Shown in pieces: positions 41,749-49,799 of a stretch of 64,000 bases of DNA (positions are counted from its first letter, which is position 1; every line of letters begins with the position of its first letter). The DNA is taken from assembly GCF_964273065.1 (NCBI RefSeq), contig NZ_OZ186815.1:2356001-2420000 (forward strand), in the 5' to 3' direction. This stretch comes from Nocardiopsis dassonvillei_B (GTDB lineage: Bacteria; Actinomycetota; Actinomycetes; Streptosporangiales; Streptosporangiaceae). The position numbers were made by a program, and so were the translations under genes. Below the pieces are notes generated by a model, which saw only the letters and a list, made by a program, of their open reading frames with translations, was not told the DNA's origin and did no database searches.

Positions 41749-43536
41749 TCAGTGCCGGTAGTCGGAGCCGGGTCGGTCCTCGTCGGGCCCGGGGGGCGGC
41801 GCGTGGTGGGCGCTGCCCTGGGGCGGCGGCCCGCCGAACGCCGGTCCCGCCGGGGGCCGGCGCGGCTCGTCCTCCTCGTCCAGGAACGCGGCCATGTCCG
41901 CCGAGAGGGTCGACTCCTCGACCTTCTCGTTGCGCCACTCCTCGCGCAGTTCCTCGTCCTGGGCGTCGAACACGGCGCCCATGTCGGCGTTGTGGGTGGA
42001 GTCGGCCGACTCGGGCGCGTCCCAGGTGGAGGCGAGGAAGGCGCTGTCGTAGGCGTCGTTGTAGTCGCCGGCCTCCTGGGCCCCGGAGGGCCGCCCGGGC
42101 GGGTCGGCGGCCGGCGCGTCGTGCGCCCCGGCCACGTCGGTGGCGGGCACCGGCACCGGCACCGGCACGTCGTCGGGGGCGGGGCCGGGGAACACCGCGC
42201 CGGCCGGCGCGGGCGCGGGCGCCTCCCGGCGGTCGCTGCCCAGGTAGGACAGGGCGGCGACGGTGAGGGCGGCCAGCCCGGCGCGCAGGGACGGCTCGCG
42301 GGCGGGCGCGAAGAACGGCGAGTGGTTGCTGGGGACGTTGCCGAGCTTCTCGTAGGGGGTGTCGCCGGGGGCGGAGTCCCACACGTCGTGCGGGGTGGCG
42401 CCGACGAACCAGAACACGTACGGGATGGGCTGCGGGTCGTCGGGCAGTCCGTAGTACCCGAAGTCCTCGGTGGACGGGGACGGGTCGGGCAGGTGGATGA
42501 CGTACTGGTCGCCGAAGTAGGCGCGGTGGGCGGAGGCGACCGCGGAGACGGTGTCGGGGTCGTTGCGGGTGACGCCGGCGCCCTGGAAGCGCTCGATCTC
42601 GGGTTCGCGGACGGCCCCGGAGGCGGCGGCCTCGGCGCGCACGATGCGCTCGATGGACTCCTCCAGCCGGGCGGCGACCGCGTCGTTGAGGGCCCTGGTG
42701 TTGATCTCCAGGTAGGCCTCGTCGGGGATGATGTTGGCCTTGGTCCCGGCCTGGATGCGGCCGACGGTGAGGACCGCCATCTCGCTGGGGCTGACCTCGC
42801 GGGAGACCACGCCCTGCAGGCGGGTGACGATGTTGGCGGCGATGAGCACCGGGTCGACGGCGGTGTGCGGCTGGGACGCGTGTCCGCCCTCGCCGTGGAC
42901 GCGGATCCGGTAGGAGGCGGAGGAGCCGAGGATGACACCGGCGCGGTGGGAGATGAGCCCGGCGGGCTGGGGCCCCAGGTGCTGGCCCAGGATGACGTCG
43001 GGGCGGCCGAAGCGCTCGTAGAGCCCGTCGGCGAGCATCCGCTGGGCGCCGTCGAGGGTCTCCTCACCGGGCTGGGCGACGATCATCACGGTGCCGGACC
43101 ACTCCTCGCGGGTCTCCGAGAGGAGGTCGGCGGCGCCGACGAGGCAGGCGGTGTGGGCGTCGTGGCCGCAGGCGTGCATGACGGGGACCTCGGCCCCGTC
43201 CTCGTCGGTGGTGCGGGTGGTGCTGGCGTAGGGCAGCCCGGTCTTCTCCTCGACGGGGAGCGCGTCCATGTCGGCGCGGAGCATCACCGTGGGGCCGGGG
43301 CCGTTGCGCAGGATGCCCACGACGCCGGTGCCGCCGACGCCCTTGTGGACCTCGTAGCCGGTACGGTTCAGCCATTCGGCGACGCCGCTGGCGGTGCGGT
43401 GCTCCGCGTGGGAGAGTTCCGGGTTCTTGTGGAGATCGACGTAGAACCCCTCCACGAGAGGGAAGAGCTCGTCGAGGAGTCGCATGACCACGCCCCCGTG
43501 CTGGGCTGCACGGTTGGGGTCCACCGCGTGCGGCAC
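41749..43536 (-). CDS. M20-family amidohydrolase with long acidic/proline-rich tail
   Basis: A 595-residue protein; GTG 43536 gives MPHAVDPNRAAQHGGVV and ATG 43485 (MRLLDELFPLVEGFYVDL) is an alternative. Residues about 20-425 are a metal-dependent amidohydrolase of the IAA-amino-acid/N-acyl-amino-acid type: LHKNPELSHAEHRT, the metal/active-site strands HACGHDAHTACLVGAA and AQPGEETLDGAQRM, and GFYGLPDD-type C-terminal loop near SNHSPFFAPA. The last 170 residues are foreign to the family: Pro/Ala-rich, then two similar acidic blocks, DSTHNADMGAVFDAQDEE and ESTLSADMAAFLDEEDE, and a Pro/His end. The tail may be a docking element. Confidence 0.82.
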   Translation of the reverse strand: MPHAVDPNRAAQHGGVVMRLLDELFPLVEGFYVDLHKNPELSHAEHRTASGVAEWLNRTGYEVHKGVGGTGVVGILRNGPGPTVMLRADMDALPVEEKTGLPYASTTRTTDEDGAEVPVMHACGHDAHTACLVGAADLLSETREEWSGTVMIVAQPGEETLDGAQRMLADGLYERFGRPDVILGQHLGPQPAGLISHRAGVILGSSASYRIRVHGEGGHASQPHTAVDPVLIAANIVTRLQGVVSREVSPSEMAVLTVGRIQAGTKANIIPDEAYLEINTRALNDAVAARLEESIERIVRAEAAASGAVREPEIERFQGAGVTRNDPDTVSAVASAHRAYFGDQYVIHLPDPSPSTEDFGYYGLPDDPQPIPYVFWFVGATPHDVWDSAPGDTPYEKLGNVPSNHSPFFAPAREPSLRAGLAALTVAALSYLGSDRREAPAPAPAGAVFPGPAPDDVPVPVPVPATDVAGAHDAPAADPPGRPSGAQEAGDYNDAYDSAFLASTWDAPESADSTHNADMGAVFDAQDEELREEWRNEKVEESTLSADMAAFLDEEDEPRRPPAGPAFGGPPPQGSAHHAPPPGPDEDRPGSDYRH

Positions 43537-44018
43537 GGTATTCCACCGCCTTCTTCATACTCGACCGGGCTTGTCGCGCCCGGCGGGCGCCACCTGACGG
43601 CACAGCTTATCGGCGTGACCGCCGCGCCCCCACACTGACATGTTCGGGCCGGTCCGCACCACTGCGGGGCTCCCGGAGTGCGGTCCGGTGACTCGGATGG
43701 GTTAGTGTCTGCACACGGAACGGCGTCTTCCCGCCCGAAGAACTCCCACAGGCCCCGTGAGCCCCTTTCCTCCACGTTCGCACCACGGAGCCGGGAGGAG
43801 CCGTGGAAGTTCCCGTCGAATTCCGGTGAACCGCTGGCATACTTCCTTACATCACAGTAAGGTAACGCAGCACGAACCGATTCATCCGATGTTCCGGTGC
43901 CTCCCCTCGCGCGCCACGCGGCACCGCAACGCCCCGAACGGCGCGGGAACCCCCCGCCCGGGCCCGGGGCAGAAACCGCACAACGCCCTGAGAAGTCCAC
44001 CGACCCCGGAGTCCACTC
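43537..44018. other. Intergenic region between divergent M20 and acyltransferase genes
   Basis: A 482-base gap. The one clear structure is the inverted repeat at 43845-43862. CATACT (43839-43844) next to it could be a plus-strand -10 box. Nothing supports a gene; the short open frames on both strands lack ribosome sites and homology-like features. Confidence 0.5.
43845..43862. promoter_or_regulatory. Operator-like inverted repeat
   Basis: CCTTAC-ATCACA-GTAAGG, perfect six-base arms about 160 bases upstream of the acyltransferase start codon, in an unusually A/T-rich setting. A dimeric regulator site is likely; no regulator gene is adjacent. Confidence 0.45.
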
Positions 44019-45188
44019 GTGGCCTCATCCATGACCAGACCGGAAACCGACCGCACGCAGCCCGGCCCGGGTACCACCGCCCGGGCGGAGAGCGGCGCGG
44101 CCGCCGGGGCGGCAGACAAGGCCCCCCACCGCGACGCCCGCCTGGACAACGCCAAGTTCCTCCTGATCGTCCTGGTCGTCGTCGGCCACGCGATCGAACC
44201 GCTGCGCGACATCACGTTCGTCAGCGCCCTGTACTACTGGATCTACTTCTTCCACATGCCCGCGTTCATCATGATCAGCGGGTATCTCTCGAGGTCCTTC
44301 GACGGGTCCTCCAACCGCGTGGAGAAGCTGGTCCTGACCGTCGCGGTCCCCTACCTGATCTTCTGGACGATCCACCAGTCCATCTACACCGTCGAACGCG
44401 GCGGGCTGGGCGACTCCCTGTCGCTGCTCAAGCCGACCTGGACCCTGTGGTTCCTCGTCGCGCTGTTCCTGTGGCGGCTGAGCGTCCCGGTGTGGAAGCG
44501 CCTGCGCGCGCCGGTCCTCATCGCCTTCGCGATCTCGCTGTTCGCCGCCACCACCAGCCTCAGCGACACCCTGTCCCTGGGCCGCGTGGTGAGCTTCCTG
44601 CCCTTCTTCGTGCTGGGCCTGACCCTGCGCCGCGAGCACTTCGCCTGGCTGGACAGGCTGTGGGTGCGGCTGGTCTCGCTGGCCGTGCTGGGCACCACCG
44701 CCGTGCTGGCCGTGCCCATCTCCGACCGGCTCAGCCGCGACTGGCTGTTCTGGCGGGACAGCCTGACCGACCGCGACATCGACCCGCTGATGCCCAGCCT
44801 GGGCCTCCGGCTGGCCTTCATGGGCCTTGCCCTGGCGATGAGCATCGCGTTCCTGGCGCTGACCCCCAAGAGGCGGACCTGGTTCACGTCGCTGGGCGCG
44901 TACACCCTGTACGTCTACCTGGGCCACTCGGTGGTGTTCATCCTGTTCAAGGCGTCCCCCTGGTACGACGTCATGGACAACGCGGTCGGCGCCGCCCTGA
45001 CGATCGCCATCGGGCTGGCGGTGACCCTGCTGCTGTGCACCCCGTGGGTGCGGGCCGCCATGCGCTGGGCGGTGGAGCCGCAGATGTCCTGGTTCCTCAA
45101 GCGCGAGGAGCCGCGGGCGCCCGAGGGGTCCGCGGACCGCGGCGACGGCGCCGCGGAGGGCGGGCGGAAGACGGCCGCCGGGGCCTGA
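44019..45188 (+). CDS. Acyltransferase 3 family membrane protein
   Basis: A 389-residue integral membrane protein with about ten helices. GTG 44019 (VASSMTRPETDRTQ) is used here; ATG 44031 is an alternative. After a 45-residue hydrophilic leader the acyltransferase-3 signature appears: RLDNAKFLLIVLVVVGHAIE with the conserved histidine, then YYWIYFFHMPAFIMISGYL. The C-terminus is Arg/Glu/Ala-rich and cytoplasmic. The family acylates sugars and glycolipids at the membrane; the substrate cannot be told here. It is followed by a perfect 20-base-pair terminator shared with the convergent phosphatidyltransferase gene. Confidence 0.88.
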   Translation: MASSMTRPETDRTQPGPGTTARAESGAAAGAADKAPHRDARLDNAKFLLIVLVVVGHAIEPLRDITFVSALYYWIYFFHMPAFIMISGYLSRSFDGSSNRVEKLVLTVAVPYLIFWTIHQSIYTVERGGLGDSLSLLKPTWTLWFLVALFLWRLSVPVWKRLRAPVLIAFAISLFAATTSLSDTLSLGRVVSFLPFFVLGLTLRREHFAWLDRLWVRLVSLAVLGTTAVLAVPISDRLSRDWLFWRDSLTDRDIDPLMPSLGLRLAFMGLALAMSIAFLALTPKRRTWFTSLGAYTLYVYLGHSVVFILFKASPWYDVMDNAVGAALTIAIGLAVTLLLCTPWVRAAMRWAVEPQMSWFLKREEPRAPEGSADRGDGAAEGGRKTAAGA

Positions 45189-45204
45189 CCCCCGCGGGGC
45201 CGAC

Positions 45205-45248
45205 ACGGTGAAGGGGCGGTGCGCCGACGCGCACCGCCCCTTCACCGT
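45205..45248. terminator. Perfect bidirectional terminator hairpin
   Basis: Twenty consecutive base pairs (45205-45224 with 45229-45248) enclose a CGAC tetraloop, between two convergent genes. No mismatch is present. Confidence 0.85.
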
Positions 45249-45264
45249 TCCCCGGGCCGGCGGT

Positions 45265-46200
45265 TCAGCTGCCGCCGACCGGCGCCCCCTGGGAGGCCGC
45301 CCCGGCGGCGATGAGCTCGCGGCGGCGCACCTCGAAGCGGCGGGTGTCCTTCCACAGCCTGGCCACGAGCACGACCTCGAAGAAGGCCAGGGCCAGCACG
45401 GAGAACACGGCGATCGGCAGGATGAGGTCGTTCAGCGGGGTGAACAGGGAGACCAGCACCGTGATCGGCGCGACCACGCACAGGAACATCTCGTACTCGA
45501 TGCCGCTGAACAGGTGCGGGCGCACGCGGTGGGCCAGCAGGAAGTGGCGCACCCGGCCGTAGAGCCCGCTCGGCGCGGGGGCGTCGGCCCGGGAGTCGGC
45601 CACGGAGTCGTCCTCCGGGCTGTCGTCGCCCAGGACCGAGGCGGCGTCGGCGCGCAGGCGGTCGGTGTCCCCGGCCAGCTCGGCCAGCGTCTGGCGCATG
45701 CCGCGGCGGGTCTTGGCGACCTGGGAGCCGTTGAGGTAGCGCAGCAGGTCGAAGAAGACGATGACGGGGGCCGCGATCAGGTAGGCGACCTGGCCGGTCA
45801 CCACCCACTGGCCGACGAGCAGCGCCATGACGCAGCCGAAGAACCGGATCCGGTCGAACACGAAGTCGACCCAGCTGCCGAAGACCGAGCCGGTGCCCTT
45901 GAGGCGGGCGATCTTCCCGTCCATGCAGTCCAGCACGAAGCTGAGGTGGAAGAGCAGGGCGCCGGCCACCAGCCAGGCCCAGTCCGCGCCGACCCCGGTC
46001 GCCGGCATGACGAAGCTCACGGCCGACAGCAGGCCGAGGATCCCCGCCCCCAGGGTCAGCTGGTTGGGGGTGATGTCGGTGCGGTTGGCGGTCCACACCA
46101 CCAGTCGACCGGCGAGCGGGTCGACCAGGAAGACGGTCCACCAGGCGTCCTTCGCCTTGTAGGTCTCTTCCTTCACCTGCGCGAACGTGAAACGCGGCAT
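45265..46200 (-). CDS. CDP-alcohol phosphatidyltransferase family protein
   Basis: A 311-residue membrane enzyme that should transfer a phosphatidyl or phospho-alcohol group from a CDP-alcohol. The CDP-AP motif D(x2)DG(x2)AR(x8)G(x3)D(x3)D is complete in DCMDGKIARLKGTGSVFGS and WVDFVFDR around residues 92-118. About six hydrophobic segments follow the usual pattern. A hydrophilic insertion of about 70 residues (AKTRRGMRQTLAELAG...) separates the core helices. Product specificity (phosphatidylinositol phosphate, phosphatidylglycerol phosphate or other) cannot be decided. It starts MPRFTFAQVKEETYKAKDAW and is divergent from guaB1. Confidence 0.9.
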   Translation of the reverse strand: MPRFTFAQVKEETYKAKDAWWTVFLVDPLAGRLVVWTANRTDITPNQLTLGAGILGLLSAVSFVMPATGVGADWAWLVAGALLFHLSFVLDCMDGKIARLKGTGSVFGSWVDFVFDRIRFFGCVMALLVGQWVVTGQVAYLIAAPVIVFFDLLRYLNGSQVAKTRRGMRQTLAELAGDTDRLRADAASVLGDDSPEDDSVADSRADAPAPSGLYGRVRHFLLAHRVRPHLFSGIEYEMFLCVVAPITVLVSLFTPLNDLILPIAVFSVLALAFFEVVLVARLWKDTRRFEVRRRELIAAGAASQGAPVGGS

Positions 46201-46431
46201 GCGTGTGTCTCCAGGAAAGCGGCGCCCCGCGCACCCGCACCCTGCGACAGCGGTCGGCCAGGGGCGGGGGGAGAGGCCGTGTCGGCGGGAATCGAGTCAT
46301 CATGCCAGATGGGGGGTCGTCCGAGCCAATCGTTGACGGCATACTTGACTGGTAAGAGGGGGATCAACAGGCGGCCGTGTGCGCTGGCACCGGATGGTCC
46401 ACCCCCTTCGGTCTCGACCGAGGTAGAGGCA

Positions 46432-47871
46432 TTGCGTTTTCTCAACGACCAGGCGCCCCAGCAGGACCTGACCTACAGCGACGTGTTCATGGTCCCGAAC
46501 CGGAGCGCCGTGGGCTCCCGGCTCAGCGTGGACCTGTCCTCGCCGGACGGCACCGGCACCACCATCCCGCTGGTGGTGGCGAACATGACGGCCGTGGCCG
46601 GCCGCCGGATGGCCGAGACCGTCGCCCGGCGCGGCGGTGTCGCGGTCATCCCGCAGGACATCCCGCTGGAGGTGGTCTCCGACGTCATCTCCTGGACCAA
46701 GCAGCGGCACCTGGTGCACGACACCGCCATCACCCTGAACCCGGGCAGCACCGTGGGCGAGGCCCTCAACCTGCTGCCCAAGCGGGCGCACAACGCCGTG
46801 ATCGTCGTCGACGGGGCCCGCCGCCCGGTCGGCGTGGTCACCGACGCCGACTGCGCGGGCGTGGACCGGTTCTCCCAGCTGCGCGACGTCATGTCCACGG
46901 AGCTGGTGACCATCCCGGCCGGCACCGACCCGGAGGCGGCGTTCTCGATCCTGCACGAGTCCCGGCACCGGCTGGCGCCGGTGGTGGACGGCGAGGGCGC
47001 CCTGGTGGGCGTGCTGACCCGCACCGGGGCGCTGCGCTCCACCCTGTACAGGCCCGCCGTGGACGGTCGGGGCCGCCTGCGCGTGGCCGCGGCCGTGGGC
47101 ATCAACGGCGACGTCGCGGGCCGGGCCGCCGAGCTGCTGGCCGCCGGGGTGGACACCCTGGTCATCGACACCGCGCACGGCCACCAGGAGAAGATGGTCT
47201 CCGCGATCGCCAAGGTGCGGGCGCTGTCCCCCTCGGTGCCGATCGTGGCGGGCAACATCGTCACCGCGCAGGGCACCCGCGACCTCATCGAGGCGGGCGC
47301 CGACATCGTCAAGGTCGGCGTGGGCCCGGGCGCGATGTGCACCACCCGCATGATGACCGCGGTGGGCCGCCCGCAGTTCTCGGCCGTGCTGGAGTGCGCG
47401 GAGGCCGCGCGCGAGCTGGGCCGGCACGTGTGGGCGGACGGCGGTGTGCGCCATCCGCGCGACGTGGCCCTGGCGCTGGCCGCGGGCGCGTCCAACGTGA
47501 TGATCGGATCGTGGTTCGCCGGCACCTACGAGTCTCCCGGCGACGTCATGCGCGACGCGGAGGGCCGCCAGTACAAGGAGAGCTTCGGTATGGCCTCGGC
47601 GCGCGCGGTCCGGCTGCGCACCGCCGACGACTCGCCGTTCGAGCGGGCCCGCAAGGCGCTGTTCGAGGAGGGCATCTCCACCGGCCGCATGTACCTGGAC
47701 CCGGAGCGCCCCGGGGTGGAGGACCTGATCGACCAGATCATCGCGGGCGTGCGCAGCTCCATGACCTACGCGGGCGCGAGCACGCTGGCGGAGTTCCACG
47801 AGCGCGCCGTGGTGGGCGTGCAGAGCTCGGCCGGCTACGCCGAGGGCCGCCCGGTGCCCACCAGCTGGTGA
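46432..47871 (+). CDS. guaB1: GuaB1-type IMP dehydrogenase/GMP reductase family protein
   Basis: A 479-residue enzyme of the IMPDH/GMPR fold. The TTG at 46432 is the start because it yields MRFLNDQAPQQDLTYSDVF, matching the conserved start of actinobacterial GuaB1, with a GAGG site upstream; the frame is open further upstream only by chance. A CBS pair is inserted near residues 95-205. The catalytic loop is GVGPGAMCTTRM with Cys303, followed by the GGVRHP phosphate site. GuaB1 of mycobacteria has been characterised as a GMP reductase, feeding guanine back to IMP, rather than an IMP dehydrogenase; the same is likely here. Confidence 0.9.
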   Translation: MRFLNDQAPQQDLTYSDVFMVPNRSAVGSRLSVDLSSPDGTGTTIPLVVANMTAVAGRRMAETVARRGGVAVIPQDIPLEVVSDVISWTKQRHLVHDTAITLNPGSTVGEALNLLPKRAHNAVIVVDGARRPVGVVTDADCAGVDRFSQLRDVMSTELVTIPAGTDPEAAFSILHESRHRLAPVVDGEGALVGVLTRTGALRSTLYRPAVDGRGRLRVAAAVGINGDVAGRAAELLAAGVDTLVIDTAHGHQEKMVSAIAKVRALSPSVPIVAGNIVTAQGTRDLIEAGADIVKVGVGPGAMCTTRMMTAVGRPQFSAVLECAEAARELGRHVWADGGVRHPRDVALALAAGASNVMIGSWFAGTYESPGDVMRDAEGRQYKESFGMASARAVRLRTADDSPFERARKALFEEGISTGRMYLDPERPGVEDLIDQIIAGVRSSMTYAGASTLAEFHERAVVGVQSSAGYAEGRPVPTSW

Positions 47872-47912
47872 TCCGCCGCCGGTGCGCCGGCACACGGACA
47901 CGGACATGAGGA

Positions 47913-47936
47913 GGGGAGGCGCCGCGGCGCCTCCCC
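47913..47936. terminator. Terminator between guaB1 and endonuclease V
   Basis: GGGGAGGCGC (47913-47922) pairs with GCGCCTCCCC (47927-47936) around CGCG; flanking GGACACGGACA and TGTCCGTGCC can extend the structure. It lies between convergent genes. Confidence 0.7.
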
Positions 47937-47961
47937 CCACGCGTGTCCGTGCCCCGCGGCC

Positions 47962-48738
47962 TCAGTTCCCGGCGGCCGTGCGCGCGGCCAGGACCTGTTT
48001 GCGGTGCTCCCCGCACAGCCGGTCGGCGTGGCGGACCGGCTCGGGCACCCGGTAGCGCGGCGACAGGCGCATCACCAGGTCGGCGGCGCCCTCCAGGTCC
48101 ACCCGGTGCCCGACGGAGACGTAGACGGGCTTGACGCCGGTGCGGGTGCGCAGGACCCGGCCGATGACCTCGGCACCGCCGGCGGCCAGGGCGGCGGAGT
48201 CGGGGACGACCTCCGAGCGCCCGGCGACCATGGGGGTCCACGACCCCCGCTCCTCCCCCGGGATCGAGTGCCGGCCGTAGAGCACCGACTTGGCCGAGCC
48301 GACGACCGGCAGGTCGAGCAGGACCCCCAGGTGGGAGGCGACCCCGAGGCGGCGCGGGTGGGCCAGCCCGAACCCGTCGCACAGGTACACGTCGGGTGTG
48401 GTCTCCAGCCTTCCCAGGGCCTCCAGCACCGGGGGAAGCTCCCGGAAGGAGAAGAGCCCCGAGATGTACGGGAAGGACACCTCGGAGGCGATGGCGACCG
48501 ACTCGACGACCTCCAGGGTGGCCGCGTCCAGCACCACGGCCGCCGCGGACAGCGCCGAGTCGTCCTTGGCGTAGCTGACGTCGAGCCCCGCGACCGTGCG
48601 CACCGCCGCCGCGTCGAGCGGCTCCTCGCGCACCAGGGAGGCCTTGCGCCGCTGCAGGGCCACGGCCTCCTTCGGGTCGCTCGGCCAGTTCTCCGGGTCG
48701 TCCAGGGCCCGGCCGACCCGTTCGGCGATATCCGACAC
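47962..48738 (-). CDS. nfi: Endonuclease V
   Basis: Endonuclease V nicks DNA (or RNA) one base 3' of deoxyinosine, acting on deaminated adenine. The 258-residue protein starts at GTG 48738 (VSDIAERVGRALDDPENW) with GGGAGG about seven bases upstream. Motifs: AGLDVSYAKDD with Asp53, a metal ligand; the DVYLCDGFGLAHPRRLGVA strand with the catalytic Asp and the substrate-binding Tyr/Arg region; and VLLDLPVVGSAKSVLYGRH. C-terminal VYVSVGHRVDL and ADRLCGEHRKQV complete the fold. It stands alone on its transcript. Confidence 0.93.
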   Translation of the reverse strand: MSDIAERVGRALDDPENWPSDPKEAVALQRRKASLVREEPLDAAAVRTVAGLDVSYAKDDSALSAAAVVLDAATLEVVESVAIASEVSFPYISGLFSFRELPPVLEALGRLETTPDVYLCDGFGLAHPRRLGVASHLGVLLDLPVVGSAKSVLYGRHSIPGEERGSWTPMVAGRSEVVPDSAALAAGGAEVIGRVLRTRTGVKPVYVSVGHRVDLEGAADLVMRLSPRYRVPEPVRHADRLCGEHRKQVLAARTAAGN

Positions 48739-48975
48739 TGAAGCCTCCCTCTCTCGGACTCGGCCCGCCCGCGGCGGGCCCCTCCGCCCATCCAACCGCA
48801 CGCCCGCCGCTCTGCGCCGCCCCGCGCCGCCGTGCGGGTCCGGCGGGCCCGGAGGCCACCCGCCCGCCAAATCCTCGTGCGTTCCCCACCGGCGCAGCGT
48901 GCGTCGCGTTGTGCGCGGGGTCACGGCCGCGGATGCTCGAAGCGGCCGGTCGGGACGGTACGGTGAACCCGCTGG

Positions 48976-49001
48976 TTTTGCACTGACTGGTCAGTTCAAA
49001 A
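48976..49001. promoter_or_regulatory. Long palindrome, probable TetR operator of the YhgE/Pip locus
   Basis: A 26-base palindrome, core ACTGACTGGTCAGT with outer TTTTG and CAAAA arms; 11 of 12 pairs match. Its last A is the first base of the AAGGAGG ribosome site, so bound regulator would block initiation. The probable ligand is the TetR protein encoded at 51969-52613. Confidence 0.7.
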
Positions 49002-49013
49002 AGGAGGCAGAGA

Positions 49014-49799
49014 ATGCGTCTGGCCACCGGGGCCCGGGTCATGGCGGAGGACGTCGCGCTCGTCACCCGCGAAGGCCCCGTCTACACGGGTGTCGACTTC
49101 ACCGCCCGCCCCGGCACCCTCACGGTGTTCCAGGCCGATTCCGGCGGCGGCCGCAGCGCCCTGCTGCTGACCCTCACCGGGCGGATGCGGCCCAGCTCGG
49201 GAACCGTGCACGTGGACGGCCACGAACTGCCCCGTCGGGCGCGCCGGGTGCGCCGGATCAGCTCTCTGGGCCTGATGTCCGAGGTCAACGCGCTGGACGA
49301 GCGGCTGCGGGTGCGCGAGCACCTGTCCGAGGCGGCGCTGCTGCGCTTCCGGCCCGCCGCCCGGGGGCTGGCCGACGCCGCCATGGAGGCGGCCGACCTG
49401 GCCGACCTGGACCGGCGCACGATGGTCAAGGAGCTGGACGCGCTGGAGCGGCGCCGCCTGGGTGTGGCGCTGGCCCTGGTGGCCGAGCCCCGCCTGCTGG
49501 CCGTGGACGACGTCGACGGCGGGCTGTCCGACGAGCACCAGGCGCTGATGTGGCGCACCCTCAAGGGCCTGTCCGACGCCGGGCTGACGGTGGTGGCCAC
49601 CTGCGCCGACGCCGACGCCCTGGCCGGGGTCGCCGACGGCGACACCCAGGGCCCGCTGCCCATCCGCCAGGGCGGGGAGCCCGACGGGGCCGACCACGCC
49701 CCCGAGGAGGCCGGGGGCATCCGCCTGTCCGAGCTGTTCGGCGACAGGGACGGCGGCACCGCCGCGGGAGAGGACGGGGACGACCGCCGTGACCGATGA
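49014..49799 (+). CDS. ABC-transporter-like ATP-binding protein with altered Walker A
   Basis: A 261-residue protein with the fold of an ABC ATPase, ATG 49014 after AAGGAGG. Walker A reads QADSGGGRSALLLTL, in which arginine (R47) replaces the essential lysine; the Q-loop and the ABC signature (LDALERRRLGVALAL instead of LSGGQ) are also altered; Walker B is RLLAVDDVDGGL. ATP hydrolysis is therefore doubtful. The gene overlaps the YhgE/Pip gene by 11 bases, so the two make a coupled pair, as seen in other actinomycetes. The last 50 residues are acidic and disordered. Confidence 0.78.
   Translation: MRLATGARVMAEDVALVTREGPVYTGVDFTARPGTLTVFQADSGGGRSALLLTLTGRMRPSSGTVHVDGHELPRRARRVRRISSLGLMSEVNALDERLRVREHLSEAALLRFRPAARGLADAAMEAADLADLDRRTMVKELDALERRRLGVALALVAEPRLLAVDDVDGGLSDEHQALMWRTLKGLSDAGLTVVATCADADALAGVADGDTQGPLPIRQGGEPDGADHAPEEAGGIRLSELFGDRDGGTAAGEDGDDRRDR

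Noticed and set aside
45208..46431. Upstream extension of guaB1 by about 408 codons
   Set aside because: The extension runs antisense through the phosphatidyltransferase gene and a terminator; the conserved GuaB1 N-terminus begins at the TTG at 46432.
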